From positions 52,210 to 116,209 of the forward strand of contig JBHIXX010000001.1 of assembly GCA_041984585.1 (NCBI GenBank): a stretch of 64,000 nt of DNA, in the 5' to 3' direction. This document shows positions 20,553-29,191 of the stretch, piece after piece. The notes beneath the pieces are model-generated. The model was given only the letters and a program-made list of their open reading frames with translations, was not told the DNA's origin and searched no databases. Origin of the DNA: Pseudolysinimonas_A sp041984585 (GTDB lineage: Bacteria > Actinomycetota > Actinomycetes > Actinomycetales > Microbacteriaceae). The position numbers were made by a program, and so were the translations under genes. The stretch's first letter is position 1. Each line of letters begins with the position of its first letter.

Positions 20553-21728
20553 GTGTCCACGGCCCGCAGGATCCTGGTCGGCGCCGGTGTCGGCGCCCTC
20601 GCTCTCGTCGGGGCCGCAGCGCTCGGCACGGCGGCGCTCAGCGTCGCGGTGGCGCGCAAGGTCATCGTGCCGCCCGCGCGGCGCGAGGAGGACGCGCCGG
20701 TGCTCGCCGTCGACCTCGAAGCCGGCGAGATCGTGTTCGCGGCCACCGAGGACTCGTGGCTGCCCGGCGAGTACTCGTTCTGGTTCGACCACGAGCGCGG
20801 GCACGCGCGCATCGGCGAGATCGTCCGGCGCGACGCGCGCCGCGTCACCCGGCGCATCGAGGCGGTCGACTTCGGCGACCTCGCACGGGCGAAGAAGGGG
20901 CGGCTCACCGGGTGGGTGTTCCTCGACCCCGGTGCGCTCGGCCTCGACTACTCCGACGTCGACATCCCGACCGAGCTCGGCGACGCGCCCGCCTGGCTGG
21001 TCCCGGCCGCCGAGACGACCGACCGGTGGGCGATCCACATCCACGGCCGCGCCGTGCGCCGACCCGAGACGCTGCGCGCCGTGCCGATCTTCCGCGAGGC
21101 CGGGTACACCTCGCTCGTGGTGTCGTACCGCAACGACGGCGAGGCCCCGCGCAGTCCCGACCACCGGTACGCGCTCGGCGACCGCGAGTGGCTCGACGTG
21201 CAGGCCGCGATGCGCTACGCGGTGGAGCATGGGGCGCGCGAGATCGTGCTCGTCGGCTGGTCGATGGGCGGAGCCACCGCACTGCAGGCGCTCACCCGCT
21301 CCGATACCCGGGATCGGGTCACCGGCGTGGTGCTCGAGTCGCCCGTCGTCGACTGGGTCACCGCGCTCGACTTCCAGGTGGCGCTGCGGCGCCTGCCGAT
21401 CTTCGTGCGCGCCGGCGTGGTGTGGCTGTTCTCGCATCCGTGGGGGCGCGTGTTCACCGGACTCGTCGAGCCGCTCGACATCGACCGCCTCGACTTCGTC
21501 GCGCGGGCGCGCGAGCTGGACCGGCCGGTGCTCATCCTGCACAGCCGCGACGACGGCTTCGTGCCGTCCACCGCGTCGGCGGCCCTCGCCGAGGCGCGCC
21601 CCGACATCGTCACCTTCGAGGAGTTCGGCGTGGCCCGGCACACCAAGCTGTGGAACTTCGACCGCGAGCGGTGGGAGGGCGCCATCCGCCGCTGGCTCGC
21701 GGACCTGCCGGCGCGAGCGTCGCGGTAG
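20553..21728 (+). CDS. Alpha/beta hydrolase, membrane-anchored
   Basis: A 391-residue alpha/beta-hydrolase fold protein with one N-terminal membrane anchor or uncleaved signal (about residues 8-33, VGALALVGAAALGTAALSVA). The hydrolase domain shows the nucleophile elbow LVGWSMGGATALQAL (Ser in GWSMGG), the acid-bearing strand VLILHSRDDGFVPS and a plausible catalytic His in GVARHTKLWNFD. HIHGRAVRRPETL and SYRNDGEAPRSPD resemble serine aminopeptidase or acyl-peptide-hydrolase-like enzymes. The substrate is unknown. GTG 20553 has GGAGGTC upstream. It is convergent with sufE, three bases away. Confidence 0.85.
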   Translation: MSTARRILVGAGVGALALVGAAALGTAALSVAVARKVIVPPARREEDAPVLAVDLEAGEIVFAATEDSWLPGEYSFWFDHERGHARIGEIVRRDARRVTRRIEAVDFGDLARAKKGRLTGWVFLDPGALGLDYSDVDIPTELGDAPAWLVPAAETTDRWAIHIHGRAVRRPETLRAVPIFREAGYTSLVVSYRNDGEAPRSPDHRYALGDREWLDVQAAMRYAVEHGAREIVLVGWSMGGATALQALTRSDTRDRVTGVVLESPVVDWVTALDFQVALRRLPIFVRAGVVWLFSHPWGRVFTGLVEPLDIDRLDFVARARELDRPVLILHSRDDGFVPSTASAALAEARPDIVTFEEFGVARHTKLWNFDRERWEGAIRRWLADLPARASR

Positions 21729-21731
21729 GGC

Positions 21732-22166
21732 TCAGGCCGCGGTCTTCTCGCGCACCTGGCGCTTGGCGCGGCCGAGCATGCCCGACATGCCGCGCAGCCG
21801 CAGCGGGCTCACCGCGGCGGTGAGGCCGATGCTGAGCGGGAACGACTCGGGCACCGCGAGCACCTCATCGACGGTCAGCCCGCCGAGCCCCTGCACGAGG
21901 ATCGACGCGAACCCGCGCGTGGTCGGCGCCTCGCGGGGAGCGGTGGCGTGCAAATGCACGACGCCGTCGGTGACGTCGACGAAGATGAACACCGGCGACT
22001 GGCACTCCTCGACCCGCTCGAGCAGGTCCGGGTGGTCGGCGTACTCGGCAGGCAGCTCCGGGAGCTCCTGCGAGAACTCGAGCAGGAGCTGCAGGCGGTC
22101 GCGCTCCTCGAGGGCGAGGAAGTCGTCGCGGATGGCGGCCAGCTGAGGGGGCAGTTCGTCGGTCAC
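21732..22166 (-). CDS. sufE: SufE family protein (cysteine desulfuration/sulfur acceptor)
   Basis: A 144-residue SufE-like protein that accepts sulfane sulfur from a cysteine desulfurase and stimulates Fe-S assembly. The active-site Cys lies in RVEECQSPVFIFVD. Other family parts are LLLEFSQELPELPAEY and RGFASILVQGLGGLTVDEVL. The GTG start is preceded by GGGAGGC. It lies 18 bases after a sulfurtransferase gene on the same strand, a common actinobacterial pair whose products may exchange sulfur. Confidence 0.92.
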   Translation of the reverse strand: MTDELPPQLAAIRDDFLALEERDRLQLLLEFSQELPELPAEYADHPDLLERVEECQSPVFIFVDVTDGVVHLHATAPREAPTTRGFASILVQGLGGLTVDEVLAVPESFPLSIGLTAAVSPLRLRGMSGMLGRAKRQVREKTAA

Positions 22167-22184
22167 GATGCCTCCCAGCGTAGG

Positions 22185-23087
<903 letters not shown>

Positions 23088-23221
23088 GAATGACTCCTGC
23101 GGCTAGGCTGGCGGGGTTCTCCCTTCCCAGGGTAGGCAGTCGCTCCCGGGCCCGCCGATGTGCCGTAAGAGTTCGACACAGAGTGTTCGACCCCGAGTGG
23201 AAGGCCATCTCCGCAGCGCGC

Positions 23222-24247
23222 ATGTCCCCGACGCACCCCTCCCTGCTCGACCGGTCCCCGCAGATGTCGGGGGAGGAGATCGCCGCATCGCTGACGCCGC
23301 CGCGGCAGTTCGACGGCGCCGGACTCGACAACTACCGCCCCGATCCCGACTACCCGTCGCAGGCCGAGGCGGTCGACAAGGTGCGCGCCTTCGCCGCCGG
23401 CTGGTCGGCATCCGGCGGCGGGGGCGGGCTGTTCTCGCGGCGCAAGGCGAAGGTCCCGGATGTCAAGCCCGGCATCTACCTCGACGGCGGCTTCGGCGTG
23501 GGCAAGACCCACCTGCTGGCTGCGCTCTGGAAGCTGGCGCCGGGGCGCAAGTACTTCGGCACGTTCATCGAGTACACGGCGCTCGTCGGCGCGCTCGGTT
23601 ACGCGGCGACGGTGCAGCTGCTGCGCGGCTCGAGCCTGGTGGCGATCGACGAGTTCGAGCTCGACGACCCCGGCGACACGATGATGATGACCCGACTGCT
23701 CGGCGAGCTCGTCGACTCGGGCACGCGGCTGGCGGCCACCTCCAACACGCCGCCGAACGCGCTCGGCGAGGGGCGGTTCGCGGCGGTCGACTTCCTGCGC
23801 GAGATCCACGCGCTGGGCGCGCGCTTCGACGTGGTGCGCATCGACGGGCTCGACTATCGGCGGCGCGACGTGGAGGGCCACGCCGTCGCCGTCGCGGAGT
23901 CCGACCTCGAGTCGACTCTGGCCGCCGCCGGCGCGAGCGTCACGCTCGACGACTTCTCGGCGGTGCTGCGCCACCTGGCGACGGTGCACCCGTCGCGCTA
24001 CGTGAAGCTGGTCGACGGCCTCGACGCGGTCGGGCTGCGCGACGTGCACGTGCTCGAGAACCAGACCGACGCGCTGCGCTTCGTGGCGATCGTCGACCGG
24101 CTCTACGACGCGCAGGTGCGCGTGGTCGCATCCGGCGTCCCCTTCGACGAGGCGTTCGGCGACGAGATGCTGGCCGGCGGTTATCGCAAGAAGTACCTGC
24201 GCGCGATCTCGCGGTTGATCGCGCTCACCCACGGCGCCCGCGAGTAG
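23222..24247 (+). CDS. zapE: Cell division protein ZapE (AFG1-family ATPase)
   Basis: A 341-residue P-loop ATPase of the AFG1/ZapE family; ZapE associates with the Z-ring in E. coli, its actinobacterial role being less clear. Walker A is GGFGVGKTHLLA (about residue 86), Walker B LVAIDEFELDD, followed by the sensor-like TRLAATSNTPPNALGEGRF. The C-terminal half has FRYVKLVDGLDAVGLRD-like sequence. I place the start at ATG 23222; upstream codons to 23090 lack family similarity, and an in-frame ATG at 23264 is an alternative. It diverges from the sulfurtransferase gene and converges with nhaA. Confidence 0.9.
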   Translation: MSPTHPSLLDRSPQMSGEEIAASLTPPRQFDGAGLDNYRPDPDYPSQAEAVDKVRAFAAGWSASGGGGGLFSRRKAKVPDVKPGIYLDGGFGVGKTHLLAALWKLAPGRKYFGTFIEYTALVGALGYAATVQLLRGSSLVAIDEFELDDPGDTMMMTRLLGELVDSGTRLAATSNTPPNALGEGRFAAVDFLREIHALGARFDVVRIDGLDYRRRDVEGHAVAVAESDLESTLAAAGASVTLDDFSAVLRHLATVHPSRYVKLVDGLDAVGLRDVHVLENQTDALRFVAIVDRLYDAQVRVVASGVPFDEAFGDEMLAGGYRKKYLRAISRLIALTHGARE

Positions 24248-24251
24248 CCGG

Positions 24252-24268
24252 GAGCCGCGCCGCGGCTC
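24252..24268. terminator. Short hairpin between convergent zapE and nhaA
   Basis: GAGCCG / CGGCTC (6-bp stem, CGCCG loop) lies in the 28-bp gap between the two convergent stops. It is a plausible but short shared terminator. Confidence 0.4.
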
Positions 24269-24275
24269 GGCGGGG

Positions 24276-25499
24276 CTACGTCGTCGGCTTCCCGTCGTCG
24301 TCGACGTCGACCGTCTCCAGCTCGCCGGTGAGGTCCTCCTCCTCGCCGGCCGCGATCGCCCGGCGGTGCCGGGCGGCGACGATCGAGGTGACGGTGACGC
24401 CCACGACGATCGCGATCGCCGAGCCGGAGAGCACGGCGAGGGTGCCCTCCGCGACGATCTCCTCCATGCCGCGATAGGCGAGCTCGTTCATCAGCAGCGA
24501 CACGGTGAACCCGATGCCGCCGAGCGTGGCGACGACGAGGATGTCGCGGAACGGCAGGGCGGCGGCGCGCTGCGACTTGGGCGTCATCCGGGCCGCGATC
24601 AGCGACCCGACGGTGATGCCGACCAGCTTGCCGACCGGCAGCGCGATGACGATCGCCCAGAACACGATGCTCAGCCCGCTCAGCCCGACGGTGGGGATCA
24701 GCACGAGCGACGAGGTGAACGCGAACAGCGGCAGCACGATCGAGTTGGTCCACGGCTCGAGTGCGCGACGCAGGCGCCCGCCGGTGGCGGGGGACAGCAC
24801 GAGTCCGAGCGCGACGCCGGCGATGGTGGCGTGCACGCCGGAGAGGAAGACGAGCAGCCAGGTCGCGAGACCGAGAACCACCATCACGGGCACGATGACC
24901 GCCGCCCGCCGCGAGGGGCGGGAGATGCGGTAGCTCAGCCAGCCGAACAGCAGCGTCGTCGGGATGGCGGCGAGCAGCGGCAGCGGCTGCAGGTCGGAGG
25001 TGAAGAAGAACGCGATGAACAGGATCGCGATGAGGTCGTCGATCACCGCGAGCGCGAGCAGCAGGGCGCGCACCCGGGCGGGGAGTCCGCGGCCGACGAG
25101 CGCGAGCACGCCGAGCGCGAACGCGATGTCCGTCGCCGTGGGGATCGGCCATCCGCCCGCCAGGTCGGGGTCGGTGACCATGATGAGGAAGATCGCGGCC
25201 GGGGCGACGACGCCGCCGACCGCGGCGACGGCGGGCACGAGCGCCTTGCGCGGGCTGTCGAGCTCGCCGTGCGTGAGCTCGTGCCGCAGCTCGATCGCGG
25301 CGACGAGGAAGAACACCGCGAGCAGCCCGTCGGTGATCCAGTGGCCGACCGACAGGTGGATGCCGAGGAACGGGATGTCGAGGTAGGTGTCGCGCAGGTC
25401 GAGCACCGCGTTGCCGAGGGGGCTGTTGGCGACGGTGAGCCCGGCGACGGCCGCCACGAGGAGCAAGATGGCGGCGATGCGGTCGGAGCGGAAGATCAC
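24276..25499 (-). CDS. nhaA: Na+/H+ antiporter NhaA
   Basis: A 407-residue inner-membrane electrogenic antiporter exporting Na+/Li+ in exchange for protons. It has 11-12 hydrophobic segments, the transport-site pair in ALAVIDDLIAILFIAFFF (two Asp, about 153-154), HGELDSPRKALVPAVAAVGG, PTATDIAFALGVLALVGRGL and the late block LGGIGFTVSLLMNELAY. The tail is acidic and cytoplasmic. The GTG at 25499 is preceded by GGGAGGG six bases away and gives a family-like N-terminus; upstream in-frame codons are not NhaA-like. Confidence 0.94.
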   Translation of the reverse strand: MIFRSDRIAAILLLVAAVAGLTVANSPLGNAVLDLRDTYLDIPFLGIHLSVGHWITDGLLAVFFLVAAIELRHELTHGELDSPRKALVPAVAAVGGVVAPAAIFLIMVTDPDLAGGWPIPTATDIAFALGVLALVGRGLPARVRALLLALAVIDDLIAILFIAFFFTSDLQPLPLLAAIPTTLLFGWLSYRISRPSRRAAVIVPVMVVLGLATWLLVFLSGVHATIAGVALGLVLSPATGGRLRRALEPWTNSIVLPLFAFTSSLVLIPTVGLSGLSIVFWAIVIALPVGKLVGITVGSLIAARMTPKSQRAAALPFRDILVVATLGGIGFTVSLLMNELAYRGMEEIVAEGTLAVLSGSAIAIVVGVTVTSIVAARHRRAIAAGEEEDLTGELETVDVDDDGKPTT

Positions 25500-25680
25500 G
25501 GGCCCTCCCGGGCGTCGGAGAGAAGGGGAATCGGGCACGCGGGCCCTGTTGCCGACCAGACTTCCCGGCGCACCGCATCCCACGATATCGGGGCGCGGGC
25601 CGACTCTCCGGCCCTGCACGACGCTCGGGATCGGCCGGTGTCGAGCGCTGCTCTATTCAGAGCGAACCGGATGCCCTGCG

Positions 25681-25693
25681 AAACACAGTGTTT
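25681..25693. promoter_or_regulatory. Short inverted repeat AAACACAGTGTTT in the amt promoter region
   Basis: AAACAC-A-GTGTTT is a perfect inverted repeat, A/T-rich, 18 bases upstream of the GlnR-like boxes. It could be a second regulator site or part of a core promoter. No regulator is assigned. Confidence 0.4.
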
Positions 25694-25710
25694 ACATCCG
25701 CGTGCTTCGT

Positions 25711-25748
25711 GTAACAAAGCAGAAACATATCGACAGCGGGTGCGTAAC
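25711..25748 (+). promoter_or_regulatory. GlnR-like operator upstream of amt
   Basis: GTAAC (25711), GAAAC (25722) and GTAAC (25744) lie on an exact 11-bp grid; the grid position at 25733 (ACAGC) is degenerate. This matches the actinobacterial GlnR pattern gTnAC-n6-GaAAC, two half-sites per helical turn repeat. It sits about 100 bp upstream of amt, a standard GlnR target, and predicts nitrogen control. Confidence 0.75.
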
Positions 25749-25848
25749 CTCCCGCCGACAGACTGACGCGAGTACCTGAGGCACGGTTCTGCTTGCGCCA
25801 CGGCCCGACGGTGCGTCTGTGCAAACCAAAGAGAGGTAATCGAGAATT

Positions 25849-27069
25849 ATGGATAGCGGCAACTTCGCGTGGTCCATCGCGGCCACCGCGCTCGTGCTGT
25901 TCATGACCCCTGGCGTCGCGTTCTTCTACGGCGGTCTCGTCAAGGCGAAGAGCGTCGTCAGCATGATGATGATGAGCTTCGGTGCGATGGGACTGATCAG
26001 CGTCCTGTGGATCCTGTACGGCTTCAACATGAGCCTCGGTGGTGGGACGTTCGCCTTCTCGGGCAACCCGTTCACCGAGAATTTCGCGCTGGCCGGCTAC
26101 GACAGCGCTGGTCTGGTCGGAGCCACGTTCGGTGCGACGTTCGCCATCATCACCGTCGCGCTCATCTCGGGCGCGATCGCCGACCGGGCCAAGTTCGGGT
26201 CGTGGATGATCTTCGCCGGCATCTGGGCGACGTTCGTCTACTTCCCGGTCGCCGCCTGGGTCTGGGGCGATGGCTGGATCTTCAACTTCGGTGACGAGAC
26301 CGGCCTGCCGGCGGTCATCGACTACGCGGGTGGTACCGCGGTCCACATCAACGCCGGTGCTGCGGCCCTGGCCCTCGCGCTCGTCCTCGGCAAGCGCGTC
26401 GGGTTCGCCAAGGGCATCAACAAGCCGCACAACGTGCCGCTCACGCTGCTCGGCGCGTCGATCCTGTGGTTCGGCTGGTTCGGCTTCAACGCCGGCGCGG
26501 AGGGCACCTTCGCCCTGCTCGGCCCGGAGAACACCGGTGCCGGCCTCATCGTGGTGAACACCCTCGGTGCGACCGCCGCGGCCATCCTCGGATGGGCGAT
26601 CGTCGAGAAGATCAAGGACGGCAAGGCCACCTCGGTCGGTGCCGCGTCCGGTGCCGTCGCGGGTCTCGTCGCGATCACCCCGTCGTGTGCCAACCTCGAC
26701 CCGATCTGGGCCCTCGTGCTCGGTGTCGTCGCCGGTGTGCTCTGCGCCCTGGCGGTCGAGCTCAAGTGGAAGCTCGGCTTCGACGACTCGCTCGACGTGG
26801 TCGGCATCCACATGGTGGGTGGCCTCATCGGAACCCTCTACCTGGGCTTCTTCGCCATCGGCACCGGCCTGGTGTTCTCGGGCGACGCCGGCCAGCTGCT
26901 CTCGCAGCTCGTCGCGGCCCTCGCGGTGCTGGTCTACTCGTTCGTGGTCGCCTTCGTGGTCGGCTTCGTGATCGAGAAGACCATCGGCTTCCGCGTGAAG
27001 AACGAGGACGAGGTCGCGGGCGTCGACACCGTGGTCCACGGGGAGGAGGGCTACTCGCTCGCCGAGTAA
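25849..27069 (+). CDS. amt: Ammonium transporter Amt
   Basis: A 406-residue Amt/Mep/Rh channel conducting ammonium across the cytoplasmic membrane as a trimer. Eleven membrane segments run from ATALVLFMTPGVAFFYGGLV to LVYSFVVAFVVGFVIEKTIG. The twin pore histidines are present: GGTAVHINAGAAAL (His about 166) and DVVGIHMVGGLIGT (His about 321). The lining block WFGWFGFNAGAEGTF is intact. The C-terminal cytoplasmic tail is short. ATG 25849 has AGAGAGG upstream. GlnR-like boxes precede it and a UUCG-loop hairpin follows. No glnK or glnD gene adjoins it. Confidence 0.97.
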   Translation: MDSGNFAWSIAATALVLFMTPGVAFFYGGLVKAKSVVSMMMMSFGAMGLISVLWILYGFNMSLGGGTFAFSGNPFTENFALAGYDSAGLVGATFGATFAIITVALISGAIADRAKFGSWMIFAGIWATFVYFPVAAWVWGDGWIFNFGDETGLPAVIDYAGGTAVHINAGAAALALALVLGKRVGFAKGINKPHNVPLTLLGASILWFGWFGFNAGAEGTFALLGPENTGAGLIVVNTLGATAAAILGWAIVEKIKDGKATSVGAASGAVAGLVAITPSCANLDPIWALVLGVVAGVLCALAVELKWKLGFDDSLDVVGIHMVGGLIGTLYLGFFAIGTGLVFSGDAGQLLSQLVAALAVLVYSFVVAFVVGFVIEKTIGFRVKNEDEVAGVDTVVHGEEGYSLAE

Positions 27070-27113
27070 GCCTTCTCCCTAAGGACCCGGTCCGACATCC
27101 GGACAGTCCGCGC

Positions 27114-27143
27114 GGGGCGCCGTCTCTTCGGAGGCGGCGCCCC
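27114..27143 (+). terminator. UUCG-loop terminator after amt
   Basis: A 13-bp stem GGGGCGCCGTCTC / GAGGCGGCGCCCC (one T-G pair) closed by a TTCG tetraloop lies 45 bp after the amt stop and before the Amt-like gene, so the two genes are probably transcribed separately. Confidence 0.85.
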
Positions 27144-27191
27144 GTACTCTTCCCCCGGGGCGTCGCCGGGGACGTCCAGCAGGGAGGTGGC

Positions 27192-28274
27192 GTGAGCCCG
27201 CTCGTCGTCGTGTCGGTGGCCGCCGGGCTGCTCGCCGCGATCGCGGTGCTGCGCCTGGTGAGTCCCGTGCTGGCGGGCCGTCGCGCCTGGCCCGCTCTCG
27301 TCACCGCGCTGGTCACGACGACGCTCACCATCGGCGCCGGGGTCATCGCCGACGTCGCCACCCTCGACTACCTGATCGGGCTCTGCGCCTTCACGCTTCC
27401 AGTGCTCGTCCTGCTCGAGGCGGCGGCGATCGCCGCCGGCGCCGACGGCGCGGCCCGCTGGGTGCTGATGCTCGTCTGGGGCGTCGCCGTGTTCCCGATC
27501 GCGGCGGTCGTGCCGCTGTTCGGCATGCTCGGCTGCGACGGCCCCGGATGCGGCTTCAACGACTTCGCCGGCGCGCTGCCGCTGTTCGCCTCCGCGAGCG
27601 CGTTCGTGGTGCTCGCCTGGCGCCCCGCGGGCGCCCCCGCCGCCGCGGTCGGTGCGATCGGATCCGGACGGGCGGTGGCCGCCGTGCTCGCGTTCTGGGC
27701 CGCCTACGTCGTGTGGCTCGCGAGCCTCGAGGCCGCGATCGACCACTACACGCTGCGCATCCTGCTGGCGGGCGTCGTCGGCCCGCTCTCCGGCGCGGTC
27801 GGTTGGCTGCTCGTCGACGTGGGGCGCGGGGCGATGCGCGCCCCCGCGGCCGGATTCGCCTCCGGACTGGTCGCGGGGATGGCGGCCGCGGCATCCGGAG
27901 CAGTGACCGTGTCGTTCCCGTGGTCGGCACTCGTCGGTGGACTGGCGGGCGCCGTCGCGGCGCTCGCGCACGCCGGGCTGGTGGGCGGGACCGCCGCCAC
28001 CCGATGGGGCGTCGCCGTGCTCGCGGCGACCGCCGTCGGGTTCCTGGCGCCGCCGATCTCGGGGGACACCGTCGGTGTGCTCTTCTCGGCGCAGGTCTCG
28101 GTGCTGCTGGCCCCGCTCATGGCCATCGTCGGCGTGAGCGTCTGGTCGGCTCTCGCCTCGGCGCCCGCGTGGGTCCTGCTGCGCCGCAGCGTCACGCGCC
28201 GCGGCGGCGAGGAGAGGGGGAGCGTCGAGCAGCAGGATGGCGCCGAACCGGCCGCGGGGGAGTCCGACGACTGA
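27192..28274 (+). CDS. Polytopic membrane protein, diverged Amt-like paralogue
   Basis: A 360-residue protein with about 10-11 hydrophobic segments and an acidic tail. Its order of segments follows Amt: GFNDFAGALPLFASASAFVV corresponds to the Amt DFAGGT-His segment, SGAVGWLLVDVGRG to the GWAIVEKIKDG turn, and AAGFASGLVAGMAAAASGAV to GAASGAVAGLVAITP. Both pore histidines are absent at these places. It is therefore probably a non-conducting or repurposed Amt relative; the homology is my inference from the alignable segments. The GTG start follows GGGAGGTGG. It lies directly downstream of amt but beyond a terminator. Confidence 0.7.
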   Translation: MSPLVVVSVAAGLLAAIAVLRLVSPVLAGRRAWPALVTALVTTTLTIGAGVIADVATLDYLIGLCAFTLPVLVLLEAAAIAAGADGAARWVLMLVWGVAVFPIAAVVPLFGMLGCDGPGCGFNDFAGALPLFASASAFVVLAWRPAGAPAAAVGAIGSGRAVAAVLAFWAAYVVWLASLEAAIDHYTLRILLAGVVGPLSGAVGWLLVDVGRGAMRAPAAGFASGLVAGMAAAASGAVTVSFPWSALVGGLAGAVAALAHAGLVGGTAATRWGVAVLAATAVGFLAPPISGDTVGVLFSAQVSVLLAPLMAIVGVSVWSALASAPAWVLLRRSVTRRGGEERGSVEQQDGAEPAAGESDD

Positions 28275-28286
28275 CCGTCCGGGGAG

Positions 28287-28362
28287 TGGTGGGCGATACC
28301 AGACTCGAACTGATGACCTCTTCCGTGTGAAGGAAGCGCGCTACCAACTGCGCCAATCGCCC
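28287..28362 (-). tRNA. tRNA-Val (CAC)
   Basis: A full cloverleaf on the minus strand. The acceptor stem GGGCGAT/ATCGCCC, anticodon arm CTTCC-TTCACAC-GGAAG with anticodon CAC, T-arm with TTCGAGT, and an encoded CCA at 28287-28289 are visible. It decodes GTG. Nearly the same sequence as the Val(GAC) gene 370 bp away on the other strand. Confidence 0.95.
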
Positions 28363-28464
28363 GCGGCGTCCATCTTGCCACACCGGGAGGCCCGATTCCG
28401 CCGCCTCCGCGCCGGGCGGAAGGCGATTCGCGCGCGCCCCGACGTAACACGCGGGGCGCGTGGT

Positions 28465-28493
28465 TTGGACACTCCCGCCGAGTCGGCTAAAGT
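28465..28493 (+). promoter_or_regulatory. Promoter of the tRNA-Gly/Cys/Val cluster
   Basis: TTGGAC (28465-28470), a 17-bp spacer and TAAAGT (28488-28493) form a good housekeeping-sigma promoter. A small hairpin with a GAAA loop (GCACGC/GCGTGC, 28501-28516) begins the leader just before tRNA-Gly. Confidence 0.72.
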
Positions 28494-28519
28494 CGGACGA
28501 GCACGCGAAAGCGTGCAAC

Positions 28520-28592
28520 GCGGATGTAGCGCAGTTGGTAGCGCATCACCTTGCCAAGGTGAGGGTCGCGAGTTCGAGTCTCGTCATCCGCT
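28520..28592 (+). tRNA. tRNA-Gly (GCC)
   Basis: Acceptor GCGGATG/CATCCGC, anticodon arm TCACC-TTGCCAA-GGTGA with anticodon GCC, T-loop TTCGAGT. CCA is not encoded. First tRNA of a plus-strand three-tRNA transcript. Confidence 0.95.
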
Positions 28593-28631
28593 CGAGGATC
28601 AAGTCTCACGGTCCATCCGGGCCGCACTCCT

Positions 28632-28702
28632 GGTGGCGTGGCCGAGAGGCGAGGCAGCGGCCTGCAAAGCCGTATACACGGGTTCGAATCCCGTCGCCAC
28701 CT
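28632..28702 (+). tRNA. tRNA-Cys (GCA)
   Basis: Acceptor GGTGGCG/CGCCACC, anticodon arm GCGGC-CTGCAAA-GCCGT with anticodon GCA, T-loop TTCGAAT. CCA is not encoded. Middle gene of the cluster. Confidence 0.95.
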
Positions 28703-28733
28703 CGCAACATCCCACAGCCGGCCCGCCGGTGAC

Positions 28734-28808
28734 GGGCGATTGGCGCAGCGGTAGCGCGCTTCCCTGACACGGAAGAGGTCACTGGTTCGATCCCAGTATC
28801 GCCCACCA
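28734..28808 (+). tRNA. tRNA-Val (GAC)
   Basis: Acceptor GGGCGAT/ATCGCCC, anticodon arm CTTCC-CTGACAC-GGAAG with anticodon GAC, T-loop TTCGATC, CCA encoded at 28806-28808. Last gene of the cluster, followed at once by a terminator. Confidence 0.95.
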
Positions 28809-28810
28809 TG

Positions 28811-28835
28811 AAGCCCCCGGTCCGGCCGGGGGCTT
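28811..28835 (+). terminator. Terminator of the tRNA cluster
   Basis: A 10-bp stem AAGCCCCCGG / CCGGGGGCTT with a TCCGG loop begins two bases after the tRNA-Val(GAC) CCA. Confidence 0.85.
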
Positions 28836-28877
28836 TCGCGTTTCGGGGCCGAGCCCACGTCGACCCCGACGATGCGC

Positions 28878-28986
28878 CGTCACCGCGGTAGCGGCGGGTG
28901 CGAAGCGCGAGTGCGGTGATCGCGGCCGCTACGGCGAGCGCGGCGGCGAGGATCATCCCGATCAGTCCCACGAGTACGACGTCCAT
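28878..28986 (-). pseudogene. Frameshifted copy of a 35-codon membrane-peptide ORF
   Basis: Minus-strand ATG at 28986 encodes MDVVLVGLIGMILAAALA and a basic end RTRRY as in the copy at 29941-30048, but a 1-base deletion near 28887 shifts the frame so that it reads on into the tRNA terminator. Whether either copy is expressed is unknown. Confidence 0.4.
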
Positions 28987-28998
28987 ACCGGGAGAGAC
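28878..28998. repeat. Direct repeat, copy 1 (121 bp)
   Basis: Near-identical to 29939-30060, with a few substitutions and one missing A. The pair flanks about 940 bp of island remnants. It carries a small minus-strand reading frame (MDVVLVGLIGMILAAALA...) whose stop is lost here by the 1-base deletion. Confidence 0.92.
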
Positions 28999-29010
28999 GC
29001 GCTGATCTTC

Positions 29011-29190
29011 TTACTCGACGCCGAAGACCAGCATGCCGCGGCCTCGATTGGCCATCGCCGCGACGTCCTTGGGGTAGTCGGTCGGGACCAGACCCGCGCG
29101 TGGACCCGCGGCAGATCCGGATCGTCGCTCGCAAGCTACTGCATGCCGAGCATCCGATAGAAGCGCCCGGCCGCGCCACTCAAGCGTCCG
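29011..29190 (-). pseudogene. Remnant of an AlbA_2/Schlafen-type ATP-binding domain protein
   Basis: The minus strand reads LVPTDYPKDVAAMANRGRG followed by MLVFGVE and a TAA at 29011-29013. This resembles the core block of AlbA_2 (divergent AAA-4, Schlafen-like) proteins, where a K-D-(V/I)-A-A-x-A-N motif precedes a Gly-rich LLVxGV strand. There is no start codon in a sensible place and the rest of the domain is missing, so it is a fragment. Identification is from motif memory and moderate at best. It lies inside the repeat-flanked scar. Confidence 0.45.
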
Positions 29191-29191
29191 C

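Noticed and set aside
23170..23190. Near-palindrome TTCGACACAGAGTGTTCGA upstream of zapE as a LexA box
   Set aside because: The TCGA half-sites are ten bases apart instead of eight and the AC/GT flanks do not fit TCGAAC-N4-GTTCGA. Chance similarity is more likely.
28606..28986. 126-codon minus-strand frame through the tRNA-Cys and tRNA-Val genes
   Set aside because: It is the frameshifted small peptide reading into a terminator and tRNA genes, not a real longer protein.
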